This document shows, in pieces, positions 1-7,583 of a DNA stretch of 24,800 nucleotides. A model generated the notes under the pieces. The model made no database searches. It saw only the letters and a program-made list of their open reading frames with translations, and was not told where the DNA came from. Position 1 is the stretch's first letter, and each line of letters opens with the position of its first letter. The DNA is from Clostridia bacterium (lineage in GTDB: Bacteria; Bacillota; Clostridia; Oscillospirales; Acutalibacteraceae): assembly GCA_900771085.1 (NCBI GenBank), contig CAAGMR010000034.1, forward strand, positions 1 through 24,800. The letters are read 5' to 3'. The translations under genes were made by a program, and so were the position numbers.

Positions 1-1
1 A

Positions 2-1957
2 GGCTATGTTCATCAGGTATCAAACATCGACGGTCCTGAATTCTCACTCTTTATCTGTAACTGTAAGTGGGATAGCTGCATGGCTCTTAAAACTTCCTGG
101 TATACTAACTCACCAAACCTCTCTTCTTCAAACTACAGAGCATCTGTTGATCCTCAGAACTGCGTAGCTTGTGGCGGATGCGTTGAAGTATGTCCACAGA
201 ACGCTGTTAAGCTTGGTCAGAAACTCTGCCAGAAGAAGCCTGTTGATATCAAGGAAGCAGTAATCGCAGACGATTATCTTGTTATTCCTCCAAGCAAGTG
301 GGTTAGAAACGATCCTCTTACAAACCGAGATAACGTAGTTCCTGAAACAGGTACTTCACCATGTAAGACAAACTGTCCTGCTCATATCTCAGTTCAGGGT
401 TATCTCAAGATGGCTCATGAAGGCAGATATGATGAAGCTCTTGAACTTATCAAGAAGGAAAATCCATTCCCTGCAGTCTGCGGTAGCGTATGTGCACGTT
501 TCTGTGAACAGGTATGTACTCGTGGCGACATCGATACTCCTGTAGCTATCGACGAAGTTAAGAAATTTATCGCAGATCGCGAAATTCATAAGGACACACG
601 TTTCGTTCCTAAGAAGAAGTGGGATCGCGGTGAGAAGATTGCAGTTATCGGTTCCGGTCCTGCAGGTCTCTCATGTGCTTACTATCTTGCAGTTGAAGGA
701 CATGACGTAACTGTATTCGAAAAAGAAGAGAAACCGGGCGGAATGATGGTTTATGGTATGCCTAACTTCCGTCTTGAAAAAGACGTTGTAAACGCAGAAA
801 TCGAAGTTGTTAAGGCTCTTGGCGTTGACATTAAGTGCGGCGTTGAAGTTGGTAAGGATGTAACAATCGACGAACTTCGCAAAGAGGGCTATAAAGGCTT
901 CTATGTTGCAATCGGTGCTCAGGGCGGCAGAAAGCTTGGCATTGAAGGTGAAGACGCTGAAGGTGTAATCTCAGGCGTTGACTTCTTAAAGAAGATTGCT
1001 AACAATTCCGATGACAAACTTCATGGTAAGACAGTTGTTATCGGTGGCGGTAACGTAGCAATCGACGTTGCACGTTCTGCTGTACGTTTCGGTGCAGACG
1101 AAGTTTCAATGTTCTGCCTCGAACAGCGTGAAGAGATGCCTGCTTCCGAAGAAGAAGTAGTTGAGGCACTTGAAGAGAATATCAATCTTAACTGTGGCTA
1201 CGGTCCTAAGGAAATCCTTACAAAGGACGGCAAGGTTACAGGCGTGGTATTCAAGAAGTGTACATCTGTTAAGGATGCTTCAGGCAAGTTCAACCCACAG
1301 TATGATGAAAACGACACAATCACTGTAGAAGCTGATTACGTTCTTACATCTGTAGGTCAGTCAATCGAGTGGGGTAACCTCCTCGACGGTACTAAGGTTA
1401 AACTTGGCAGAGGCAACACAGCTGAAGCTGATTCATGGACATATCAGACAGCAGAGCCTGATATCTTTGTTGGTGGTGACGTATACACAGGTCCAAGATT
1501 TGCAATCGATGCAATCGCTGCCGGTAAGGAAGGTGCAGAATCCCTTCACAGATACGTTCATAAGGGTCACTCACTTACACTTGGCCGTATCCGTCGTGAT
1601 AACTATCACTACCTTGATAAGGACAATATGGTTGTTGCTTCCTATGACCATGCTAATCGTCAGATTCCGAACAGAAAGACCGATGTTTCCCTGTCTTTCA
1701 CTGACGACAGACTTCCACTTACAGAAGAGCAGGTTAAGGTTGAAACAGCTCGTTGTCTTTCTTGTGGTGCTGCAAAGGTTGACCAGAAGATCTGTATCGG
1801 CTGCGGTCTTTGCACAACAAGATGTAAGTTCGATGCAATTTCTCTTTCAAGAGAGTATGATGCAATCGGCGCTAAATACGAATACCTTGTTCCATTTGTT
1901 CTTAAGGGCATGGGCAAGCGTGTCGTAGATCTTTCAAAGAAGAAACTTGGTAAATAA
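2..1957 (+). CDS. Fe-S/FAD-dependent pyridine nucleotide oxidoreductase, GltD-like (5' end outside window)
   Basis: The frame is open from base 2, so the ATG at 80 is probably internal and the gene starts to the left of the window. The 26 codons before that ATG add a CxC...C motif (C19, C21, C26 of the visible protein), consistent with an extra metal site. Next comes a complete CxxCxxCxxxCP ferredoxin motif (C54, C57, C60, C64). A GltD-like N-terminal Fe-S segment follows (NCPAH, then VCGSVCARFCEQVC). A first Rossmann motif (GSGPAG, near residue 216) should bind FAD and a second (GGGNVAID, near 347) NAD(P)H. The C-terminus carries further clusters (CLSCG and CIGCGLCTTRC). Known family: flavoproteins passing electrons between NAD(P)H and Fe-S proteins, as in the glutamate synthase small subunit. 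The true partner is unknown. The adjacent hypA hints at hydrogenase-linked redox metabolism, which is inference. Confidence 0.85.
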   Translation, partial: GYVHQVSNIDGPEFSLFICNCKWDSCMALKTSWYTNSPNLSSSNYRASVDPQNCVACGGCVEVCPQNAVKLGQKLCQKKPVDIKEAVIADDYLVIPPSKWVRNDPLTNRDNVVPETGTSPCKTNCPAHISVQGYLKMAHEGRYDEALELIKKENPFPAVCGSVCARFCEQVCTRGDIDTPVAIDEVKKFIADREIHKDTRFVPKKKWDRGEKIAVIGSGPAGLSCAYYLAVEGHDVTVFEKEEKPGGMMVYGMPNFRLEKDVVNAEIEVVKALGVDIKCGVEVGKDVTIDELRKEGYKGFYVAIGAQGGRKLGIEGEDAEGVISGVDFLKKIANNSDDKLHGKTVVIGGGNVAIDVARSAVRFGADEVSMFCLEQREEMPASEEEVVEALEENINLNCGYGPKEILTKDGKVTGVVFKKCTSVKDASGKFNPQYDENDTITVEADYVLTSVGQSIEWGNLLDGTKVKLGRGNTAEADSWTYQTAEPDIFVGGDVYTGPRFAIDAIAAGKEGAESLHRYVHKGHSLTLGRIRRDNYHYLDKDNMVVASYDHANRQIPNRKTDVSLSFTDDRLPLTEEQVKVETARCLSCGAAKVDQKICIGCGLCTTRCKFDAISLSREYDAIGAKYEYLVPFVLKGMGKRVVDLSKKKLGK

Positions 1958-1959
1958 TT

Positions 1960-2307
1960 ATGCATGAAATTGGAGTACTTAATGAGGTTCTTAAGACAGC
2001 TGAGGCAGCTGCCGCTGAGAACAACATAAGTTCAATTAAATTCATTTCACTCGAAGTTGGAGAACTTTCCGGATACTTACCGGTGTTCTTCGAAAAGTAT
2101 TTTCCGGTACTAATAGAGGATAAACCGATTTTCGAAAACTGCGAGCTTAAGATGACTATCGAAAGAGGAGAAGGTCTTTGCACAGACTGTCATTCTCTTT
2201 ACAACATCATGAAGCAGGAGGGCAAATGCCCGAAATGCGGAAGCCGCAACAAGACAGTTTTGAGTGGTAAAGAACTTAAACTGAAACAGATCGGCGTAGA
2301 TGCATAA
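1960..2307 (+). CDS. hypA: Hydrogenase maturation nickel metallochaperone HypA
   Basis: This 115-residue protein matches the HypA/HybF family in length and layout. It begins MHE, where His2 is the conserved nickel ligand. Two CxxC pairs (C74/C77 and C90/C93) form the structural zinc site. HypA delivers Ni(II), with the GTPase HypB, to [NiFe] hydrogenases or sometimes urease. The start codon lies 2 nt after the oxidoreductase stop, so the genes are almost certainly co-transcribed and probably translationally coupled. No hypB, hypC-F or hydrogenase structural gene is in the window, so its client is unknown. A strong terminator begins 3 nt downstream, making hypA the last gene of the unit. Confidence 0.9.
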   Translation: MHEIGVLNEVLKTAEAAAAENNISSIKFISLEVGELSGYLPVFFEKYFPVLIEDKPIFENCELKMTIERGEGLCTDCHSLYNIMKQEGKCPKCGSRNKTVLSGKELKLKQIGVDA

Positions 2308-2310
2308 GAA

Positions 2311-2339
2311 AAGCCCACCGCGAAAGCGGTGGGCTTTTT
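2311..2339. terminator. Bidirectional rho-independent terminator between hypA and dus
   Basis: A perfect 11-bp stem (AAGCCCACCGC, 2311-2321, with GCGGTGGGCTT, 2326-2336) closed by a stable GAAA tetraloop is followed by a T-run on the plus strand. The minus strand also ends the stem with TTTT. It sits between the convergent hypA (+) and dus (-) stop codons and can serve both. Confidence 0.93.
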
Positions 2340-2342
2340 GTT

Positions 2343-3320
2343 TTATCTTAAACTTTTTGCATCTGCTTCAATGACTTTCATTGCGAGCTCTGCAAGTTCT
2401 TCCATGGTGGACAATGTACCGATGGAATTTCTGAACTGTGCTGCTCCGCGAACACCGCGAATATACCATGAGGCATGCTTGCGGGCTTCGCGCATGCCGA
2501 CATATTCGCCCTTGTAACTGCAGATGAGTTCGGCGTGCTTGAGCATAACGCGCATGCGTTCCGAAACCGGAGGTTCAGGGATGATGCGTTCTTCATTCAT
2601 AAATGCATTTACCTGCTGGAATACCCATGGTCTTCCCTGGGCACCTCTGCCTATCATTACTGCATCACAGTTTGTTTCCTCAAAGAGGCGGGCGGCAGTT
2701 GGTCCGTCGATAACGTCGCCATTTGCTATTACAGGAATGCTTACGGCCTTTTTGACCTCGGCGATAGCGTTGATGTTAACAGGTGGGGCGTACATCTGCT
2801 CTCTGGTTCTGCCGTGGACTGTGATTGCGGCAACTCCGACATCTTCAAGGCGCTTTGCAAGGTCCACACACACGATACTGTCGTTATCCCAGCCGGTTCT
2901 CATTTTAACAGTTACCGGAAGGTCGATTGCTTTTACGGTAGCCTCTGCTATGGCAACTGCAAGGTCCGGATCCTTAAGAAGAGAAGAGCCACCCTTGTTT
3001 CCAACGATTTTCGGAGCGGGACATCCCATATTAATATCGATATAAGCCGGGCCGTACTCAACGGCCTTTTTTGCACCTTCAGACACTATTTCCGGACTGT
3101 AACCGAAAAGCTGAATGGCACATGGCTGTTCTTTTTCATGAATGGTTAAAAGTTCTGCACTTTTCGGGTCTCCCATAGTGAAACCTTTTGCGGAAACCAT
3201 TTCAGTGGTGACGCCTGCGGCGCCATAATCAAGGCAGAGTTCGCGCATTGCGCGGTCTGCTACACCTGCGAGAGGAGCGAGCATGGCCGGCCCGTCTATC
3301 AGGACATTTCCTATCTTCAA
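2343..3320 (-). CDS. dus: tRNA-dihydrouridine synthase, DusB-type
   Basis: A flavoenzyme reducing uridine to dihydrouridine in the tRNA D-loop, in the cytoplasm. Family motifs in order are a start like LKIGNVLIDGP, APLAGVADRAMRELC (FMN barrel entry), NMGCPAPK with catalytic Cys100, GSSLL, KMRTGWD, ITVHGRTREQMY, IPVIANGDV and MIGRGAQGRPWVF (FMN phosphate site). The reading frame extends upstream to an ATG at 3386, but that ATG overlaps the promoter and has no ribosome binding site. I chose the TTG at 3320, which is preceded at about 6 nt by AAAGGAAAG and gives a 325-residue protein of normal Dus length whose N-terminus aligns with the family. It is divergent from polA and convergent with hypA. 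Confidence 0.93.
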   Translation of the reverse strand: MKIGNVLIDGPAMLAPLAGVADRAMRELCLDYGAAGVTTEMVSAKGFTMGDPKSAELLTIHEKEQPCAIQLFGYSPEIVSEGAKKAVEYGPAYIDINMGCPAPKIVGNKGGSSLLKDPDLAVAIAEATVKAIDLPVTVKMRTGWDNDSIVCVDLAKRLEDVGVAAITVHGRTREQMYAPPVNINAIAEVKKAVSIPVIANGDVIDGPTAARLFEETNCDAVMIGRGAQGRPWVFQQVNAFMNEERIIPEPPVSERMRVMLKHAELICSYKGEYVGMREARKHASWYIRGVRGAAQFRNSIGTLSTMEELAELAMKVIEADAKSLR

Positions 3321-3357
3321 AGTAATCTTTCCTTTAAATGTAATTGATTCGAGTGCT

Positions 3358-3386
3358 ATTTTAACAAATTGAAAGCTGATAGTCAC
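3358..3386 (-). promoter_or_regulatory. Predicted dus promoter with extended -10
   Basis: On the minus strand, GTGACT (3386-3381) lies 17 nt before TAAAAT (3363-3358), and a TG one base before the -10 makes an extended -10 (TGTTAAAAT). Its -35 falls inside the spacer of the polA promoter on the other strand. Confidence 0.5.
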
Positions 3387-3397
3387 TATGGTAAAAT
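3369..3397 (+). promoter_or_regulatory. Predicted polA operon promoter with extended -10
   Basis: TTGAAA (3369-3374), a 17-nt spacer, then TAAAAT (3392-3397) with TG one base upstream (extended -10). The predicted transcription start is near 3404, leaving a leader of about 34 nt with GGAGG before the polA ATG. Confidence 0.6.
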
Positions 3398-3437
3398 TAA
3401 AAGCTAAGATATTAATAGTTTTGCGGAGGTAAATTAT

Positions 3438-6044
3438 ATGAATCTGCTTGTTATAGATGGCAACAGTATAGTCAATAGAGCCTTCTTTGGTATTAAGCTT
3501 TTATCAACCAAAGACGGTCAGTTTACCAATGGCATTTATGGCTTTTTGAGCATTCTTGAACGTCTTAAGGCAGTTGCAAATCCTGATGCCGTTGCTGTTG
3601 CATTTGACCTCAGCGCACCAACTTTCAGACATAAGATGTATGACGGATACAAAGCCGGCAGAAAAGGTATGCCTCCTGAACTTGCATCACAGATGCCTAT
3701 CCTTAAGGAAATCCTCGTAGACCTTGGCTACACTATTGTGGAAAAGGAAGGCTTTGAAGCAGATGACATACTTGGAACACTTTCTGTTCAGATAGGTGAA
3801 GGAGACCACTGCTACATTGCAACAGGAGACAGGGATTCTCTCCAGCTCGTATCAGATAACGTTTCTGTACTTCTTGCTTCCACAAAGATGGGCAAGGCTG
3901 TTACAGAAGAATACACTCCTGCTTTAATCACTGAAAAGTATCAGGTGGCAAATCCTCGCGAACTTATTGAAGTAAAGGCTCTTCAGGGAGACTCATCCGA
4001 TAAGATTCCTGGTGTTGCAGGTGTAGGCGAAAAGACAGCTCAGGCTCTTATTCACGATTACCACAGCATAGATTACATATATGAACATATAGATGAACTT
4101 CCTCTTAAAGGAAAGCTTCCGGATAAACTTAAAGCTGACAGGGACAATGCTTATCTCAGCCGTGAGCTTGGACGCATAGTTCTCGATGCTCCAATTGATA
4201 CGAACCTTGAAAGCTATAAGATTACAGCCGGTGATCCTCAGAAGGCTGTCCGCACTCTTGCCAGACTTGAAATGTTTGGCATGATAGACAGACTGGGTCT
4301 GAGAGAGGCTGCTTCCAATGCAGGTGGTTTATCTGAGGAAAAGGAAAAAGCGGCAGAGAAGACAGTACCACTGAAAACTGTTTCTTCCTTCGCTGAAATC
4401 GCAGATAAAATAGCTGAAAACGGCAAAACTACGTTTGTTGCAGACTTTGACGCCGACAAAGTAAAGGCATTATGCTTTACAATCGACGGAGAACCTGTAT
4501 TTTTACCTGAAAATTCAGACTTTTCAGGCTTTGATGAAATGCTTAAAAATGGCTCTGTAGCTAAGTTTACAAGCGACAGCAAACAGCTCTTTGCCTATGC
4601 ATATAAACAGGGATTTGACGTATCAAACGTGCAGTTTGACGCAAGTCTTGTAGGATACATCCTAAACCCGGGTGCAAAGGAGTATGATCCTCTCAGACTC
4701 TATGAGGAATACGGAAACGGTTCACTCGGAAACATTAATTGTGATACCGAAGAAGAAATGGTAAAACAGACTCTCGCTCTCGACAGAGTAAGAGACCTTC
4801 TGATGACAACAATAGACTGCAACAATCAGGCAGACCTTCTTGTCATGGAAATCTCTCTTGCAGAGGTGCTCGCATCAATGGAATGTGAAGGTTTCCTTAT
4901 AGATGCCGAAGGCCTAAAGAAGTATGGTGAGGAAATCTCTGCAAAAGTAGATGAGATGACATCCCGTATTTACGGTGAAGTAGGTTTTGAGTTTAACCTT
5001 AATTCTCCAAAACAGCTGGGAGTTGCTCTTTTCGAAACACTCGGTCTTCCTGCAAAGAAGAAGACAAAGAGCGGATATTCAACCAGTGCAGAAGTTCTTG
5101 AGTCTCTTGCGGAAGATTATCCTGTAGTTGCCGACATCCTCGAGTACAGAACGGTATCAAAGCTCAAGTCCACTTACTGCGATGGTCTTGTCAAGGTTAT
5201 TGCCGAAGACGGACGTATTCATTCAACACTTAATCAGACAGAAACCAGAACAGGACGTATTTCATCATCTGAACCAAATCTTCAGAATATTCCTGTAAGA
5301 AAGCCTATAGGCTCTGAACTCAGAAAGTTCTTTGTTGCAAAGCCGGGATATACACTCATTGACGCCGACTATTCTCAGATCGAACTCAGAGTGCTTGCGC
5401 ATATTGCAAATGACGACAATATGATAAATGCCTTCACTTCAGGCGAAGACATTCACAGAATTACAGCATCTCAGGTATTCGGTGTTAAGCCGGAGAATGT
5501 AACTTCTCAGATGAGAAGCAGCGCAAAGGCAGTAAACTTTGGTATAGTTTACGGCATTGGCGCGTTCTCACTTGCAAAGCAGATTGGTGTCTCCAATGCG
5601 GAGGCTTCAAATTACATTAAAGGATATCTGCATAACTTCAGTGGCGTAGATGCCTATATGAAGGACGTTGTAGAACAGGCGAAAGCAGACGGCTATGTCA
5701 AAACTCTTTATGAGCGCAGACGCTATCTTCCTGAGCTCACTGCATCTAACCACATGATGCGAGCTTTCGGTGAAAGAGTTGCCCGCAACGCACCGATTCA
5801 GGGCACAGCCGCAGATATTATCAAGATAGCCATGGTCAAGGTGTTTAACCGTCTTAAAGCCGAGAATCTCGATGCAAAGCTTATCATGCAGATCCACGAC
5901 GAACTTATCGTAGAGGCAGAGGAGAGCATTGCAGCAAAGGTTTGCGAGATAGTGAAAGAGGAAATGGAAAATGCTTGTGCCCTTAAGGTACAGCTCGTTT
6001 CCGACGCACATATCGGCAAAACATGGTACGATGCGAAAGGCTGA
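3438..6044 (+). CDS. polA: DNA polymerase I
   Basis: This 868-residue protein has the full PolA architecture. The N-terminal 5'-3' exonuclease (residues about 1-290) shows VIDGNS, EADDILGT, TGDRDSLQLV and GDSSDKIPGVAGVGEKTA (helix-hairpin-helix). The middle 3'-5' exonuclease-like region is degenerate. Polymerase motif A is DADYSQIELR with catalytic D644, motif B is RSSAKAVNFGIVYG with K697, and motif C is QIHDELI with D821. In the middle domain, Exo I reads D336-F-D338 instead of DxE and no Exo III YxxxD is apparent, so proofreading is probably lost, as in several Firmicutes and Thermus enzymes. Role: Okazaki fragment processing and repair gap filling. GGAGG lies 8 nt before the ATG. It is the first gene of an operon with rimI (3-nt gap). 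Confidence 0.97.
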   Translation: MNLLVIDGNSIVNRAFFGIKLLSTKDGQFTNGIYGFLSILERLKAVANPDAVAVAFDLSAPTFRHKMYDGYKAGRKGMPPELASQMPILKEILVDLGYTIVEKEGFEADDILGTLSVQIGEGDHCYIATGDRDSLQLVSDNVSVLLASTKMGKAVTEEYTPALITEKYQVANPRELIEVKALQGDSSDKIPGVAGVGEKTAQALIHDYHSIDYIYEHIDELPLKGKLPDKLKADRDNAYLSRELGRIVLDAPIDTNLESYKITAGDPQKAVRTLARLEMFGMIDRLGLREAASNAGGLSEEKEKAAEKTVPLKTVSSFAEIADKIAENGKTTFVADFDADKVKALCFTIDGEPVFLPENSDFSGFDEMLKNGSVAKFTSDSKQLFAYAYKQGFDVSNVQFDASLVGYILNPGAKEYDPLRLYEEYGNGSLGNINCDTEEEMVKQTLALDRVRDLLMTTIDCNNQADLLVMEISLAEVLASMECEGFLIDAEGLKKYGEEISAKVDEMTSRIYGEVGFEFNLNSPKQLGVALFETLGLPAKKKTKSGYSTSAEVLESLAEDYPVVADILEYRTVSKLKSTYCDGLVKVIAEDGRIHSTLNQTETRTGRISSSEPNLQNIPVRKPIGSELRKFFVAKPGYTLIDADYSQIELRVLAHIANDDNMINAFTSGEDIHRITASQVFGVKPENVTSQMRSSAKAVNFGIVYGIGAFSLAKQIGVSNAEASNYIKGYLHNFSGVDAYMKDVVEQAKADGYVKTLYERRRYLPELTASNHMMRAFGERVARNAPIQGTAADIIKIAMVKVFNRLKAENLDAKLIMQIHDELIVEAEESIAAKVCEIVKEEMENACALKVQLVSDAHIGKTWYDAKG

Positions 6045-6047
6045 TTT

Positions 6048-6536
6048 ATGAGAATTGTAGATATGACTTCGCTGACCATAGATGACGTTGCAAGGCTCGA
6101 AGAGCAGTGCTTCTCTCATCCGTGGAGCAGAGATTCAATAGAGGAAAGTTTCAATAACCCTTACGCATTTTTCTTTGTTGCGAAGGATGATGATAACAAA
6201 GTGGTAGGATATATGTCTTATTACATTGTTAGAGATGAAGCTTTCGTTTATAATGTAGCAGTTGACGAAAACTGCCGTCGGCAGGGTATCGGGCACGCTC
6301 TGGTAGAGCACGCCGTTAACCACGCAAAAGACAATGGTGCATCTTTCCTGTCTCTCGAAGTGAGAGTTTCAAATGCTGCGGCAATTGCACTTTATTCCTC
6401 TTTCGACTTTGAGATTGAAGGCAGCAGAAAGAAGTTTTACAGAGACCCGGTAGAGGATGCTCTTATAATGACCTGTCACTTTGAACAGGCACATGTCTTT
6501 GACCCTAATGTCGAGGCAGATATTAAAATACTCTAA
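6048..6536 (+). CDS. rimI: Ribosomal-protein-alanine N-acetyltransferase, GNAT family
   Basis: This 162-residue GNAT acetyltransferase resembles RimI. It has an N-terminal EEQCFSHPWS, the acetyl-CoA pyrophosphate loop RRQGIGHAL, LEVRVSNAAAIALYSSFDF (typical RimI motif B) and RKKFYRDPVEDALIM at the end. RimI acetylates the N-terminus of ribosomal protein S18 in E. coli, though homologues may use other substrates. It starts 3 nt after the polA stop and is followed by tsaD. The common tsaE-tsaB-rimI-tsaD cluster is reduced here to rimI-tsaD, with polA in the upstream position. Confidence 0.9.
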   Translation: MRIVDMTSLTIDDVARLEEQCFSHPWSRDSIEESFNNPYAFFFVAKDDDNKVVGYMSYYIVRDEAFVYNVAVDENCRRQGIGHALVEHAVNHAKDNGASFLSLEVRVSNAAAIALYSSFDFEIEGSRKKFYRDPVEDALIMTCHFEQAHVFDPNVEADIKIL

Positions 6537-6552
6537 GAAAGAAGGCAGGAAC

Positions 6553-7566
6553 TTGTTAATACTCGGTATTGAAAGCTCTTGTGACGAGACAGCGGTAAGC
6601 GTTGTCGAGGATGGAAGAAACGTTCTTTCAAACATCGTTGCTTCCCAGATTGAAGAACATAAGCTTTATGGCGGAGTTGTGCCTGAAATAGCTTCACGCA
6701 GACATACGGAAGCAATTTCTGACATAACAAAGCAGGCTTTACAAAAAGCAAATGTGACCATAGACGATATCGATGCGATTGCTGTAACAGCAGCTCCGGG
6801 ACTTATCGGTGCACTTCTGGTAGGCGTAAATTTTGCAAAGGGCCTGTCCCTTTCAAGTGGAAAGCCGCTTGTTCCGGTTCATCATTTAAGGTCTCACATT
6901 GCATCCAATTACATAACCAATAAAGATCTTAAGCCACCATTCCTTGCACTTGTGGTTTCCGGCGGACACTCTCATATCGTTGAAGTAAAGTCATACACCG
7001 AATATCGCATCATCGGCGCAACCCGAGATGATGCCGCAGGCGAGTGCCTCGACAAGTCAGCCAGAGTAATGGGCCTTCCTTATCCGGGCGGTAAGAATCT
7101 TGATATCGCTTCAAGAGACGGTAATCCGGAGGCATTCAAGATGCCAAGACCGAAGGTAAACGGTTCACCATATGACTTCAGTTTCTCCGGTCTTAAGACC
7201 TTTGTTATCAATAATGTCCACAACATGGAGCAGAAGGGTATAGAGGTGAATGTTGCAGATATGGGCGCATCTGTTATCACAGGTGTAGTAAACTGCCTTG
7301 CCGAGAATACCGAAAAAGCGGCTCGTGATTTTGGATACGACAGGATTGTTCTTGCCGGTGGTGTTTCAGCCAATTCCTTCCTCAGAAAAAGAATGAAGGA
7401 AGTCTGTGACAGAAACGGATGGGAACTTTACATGCCGGACCTCTCTCTTTGCGGAGACAATGGCGCAATGGTCGGTGCCCAGGGGTACTACGAATTTATC
7501 TCTGGATCGGTTGCCGGCTACGATCTTAACGCAAAGGCTACAATGCCTATTAACGAAAGCTTTTAA
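6553..7566 (+). CDS. tsaD: tRNA threonylcarbamoyladenosine transferase TsaD
   Basis: The catalytic subunit that, with TsaB and TsaE, transfers the threonylcarbamoyl group to A37 of ANN-decoding tRNAs. It opens with ILGIESSCDETA; the metal-binding His pair H111/H115 sits in HHLRSH; SGGHSH and FSFSGLKT follow, then GGVSANSFLR and LCGDNGAM near the C-terminus. The frame continues upstream to a TTG at 6481 inside rimI. I chose the TTG at 6553 because GAAGG lies 7 nt upstream and the resulting 337-residue protein begins exactly at the family N-terminus. That start leaves 16 nt after the rimI stop. tsaB and tsaE are not in the window. Confidence 0.95.
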   Translation: MLILGIESSCDETAVSVVEDGRNVLSNIVASQIEEHKLYGGVVPEIASRRHTEAISDITKQALQKANVTIDDIDAIAVTAAPGLIGALLVGVNFAKGLSLSSGKPLVPVHHLRSHIASNYITNKDLKPPFLALVVSGGHSHIVEVKSYTEYRIIGATRDDAAGECLDKSARVMGLPYPGGKNLDIASRDGNPEAFKMPRPKVNGSPYDFSFSGLKTFVINNVHNMEQKGIEVNVADMGASVITGVVNCLAENTEKAARDFGYDRIVLAGGVSANSFLRKRMKEVCDRNGWELYMPDLSLCGDNGAMVGAQGYYEFISGSVAGYDLNAKATMPINESF

Positions 7567-7583
7567 CCCAAAAAGGTGATCTT

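Noticed and set aside
2475..3149. Plus-strand frame of 224 codons opposite dus
   Set aside because: It lies wholly antisense to a gene with all Dus motifs, has no ribosome binding site and resembles no protein family.
3321..3386. Upstream ATG for dus
   Set aside because: It lies in the promoter region and upstream of the predicted dus transcription start, so it would not be on the mRNA.
5607..6119. Minus-strand frame of 170 codons across the polA-rimI junction
   Set aside because: Overlaps two well-supported genes, and no family features or initiation signals are seen.
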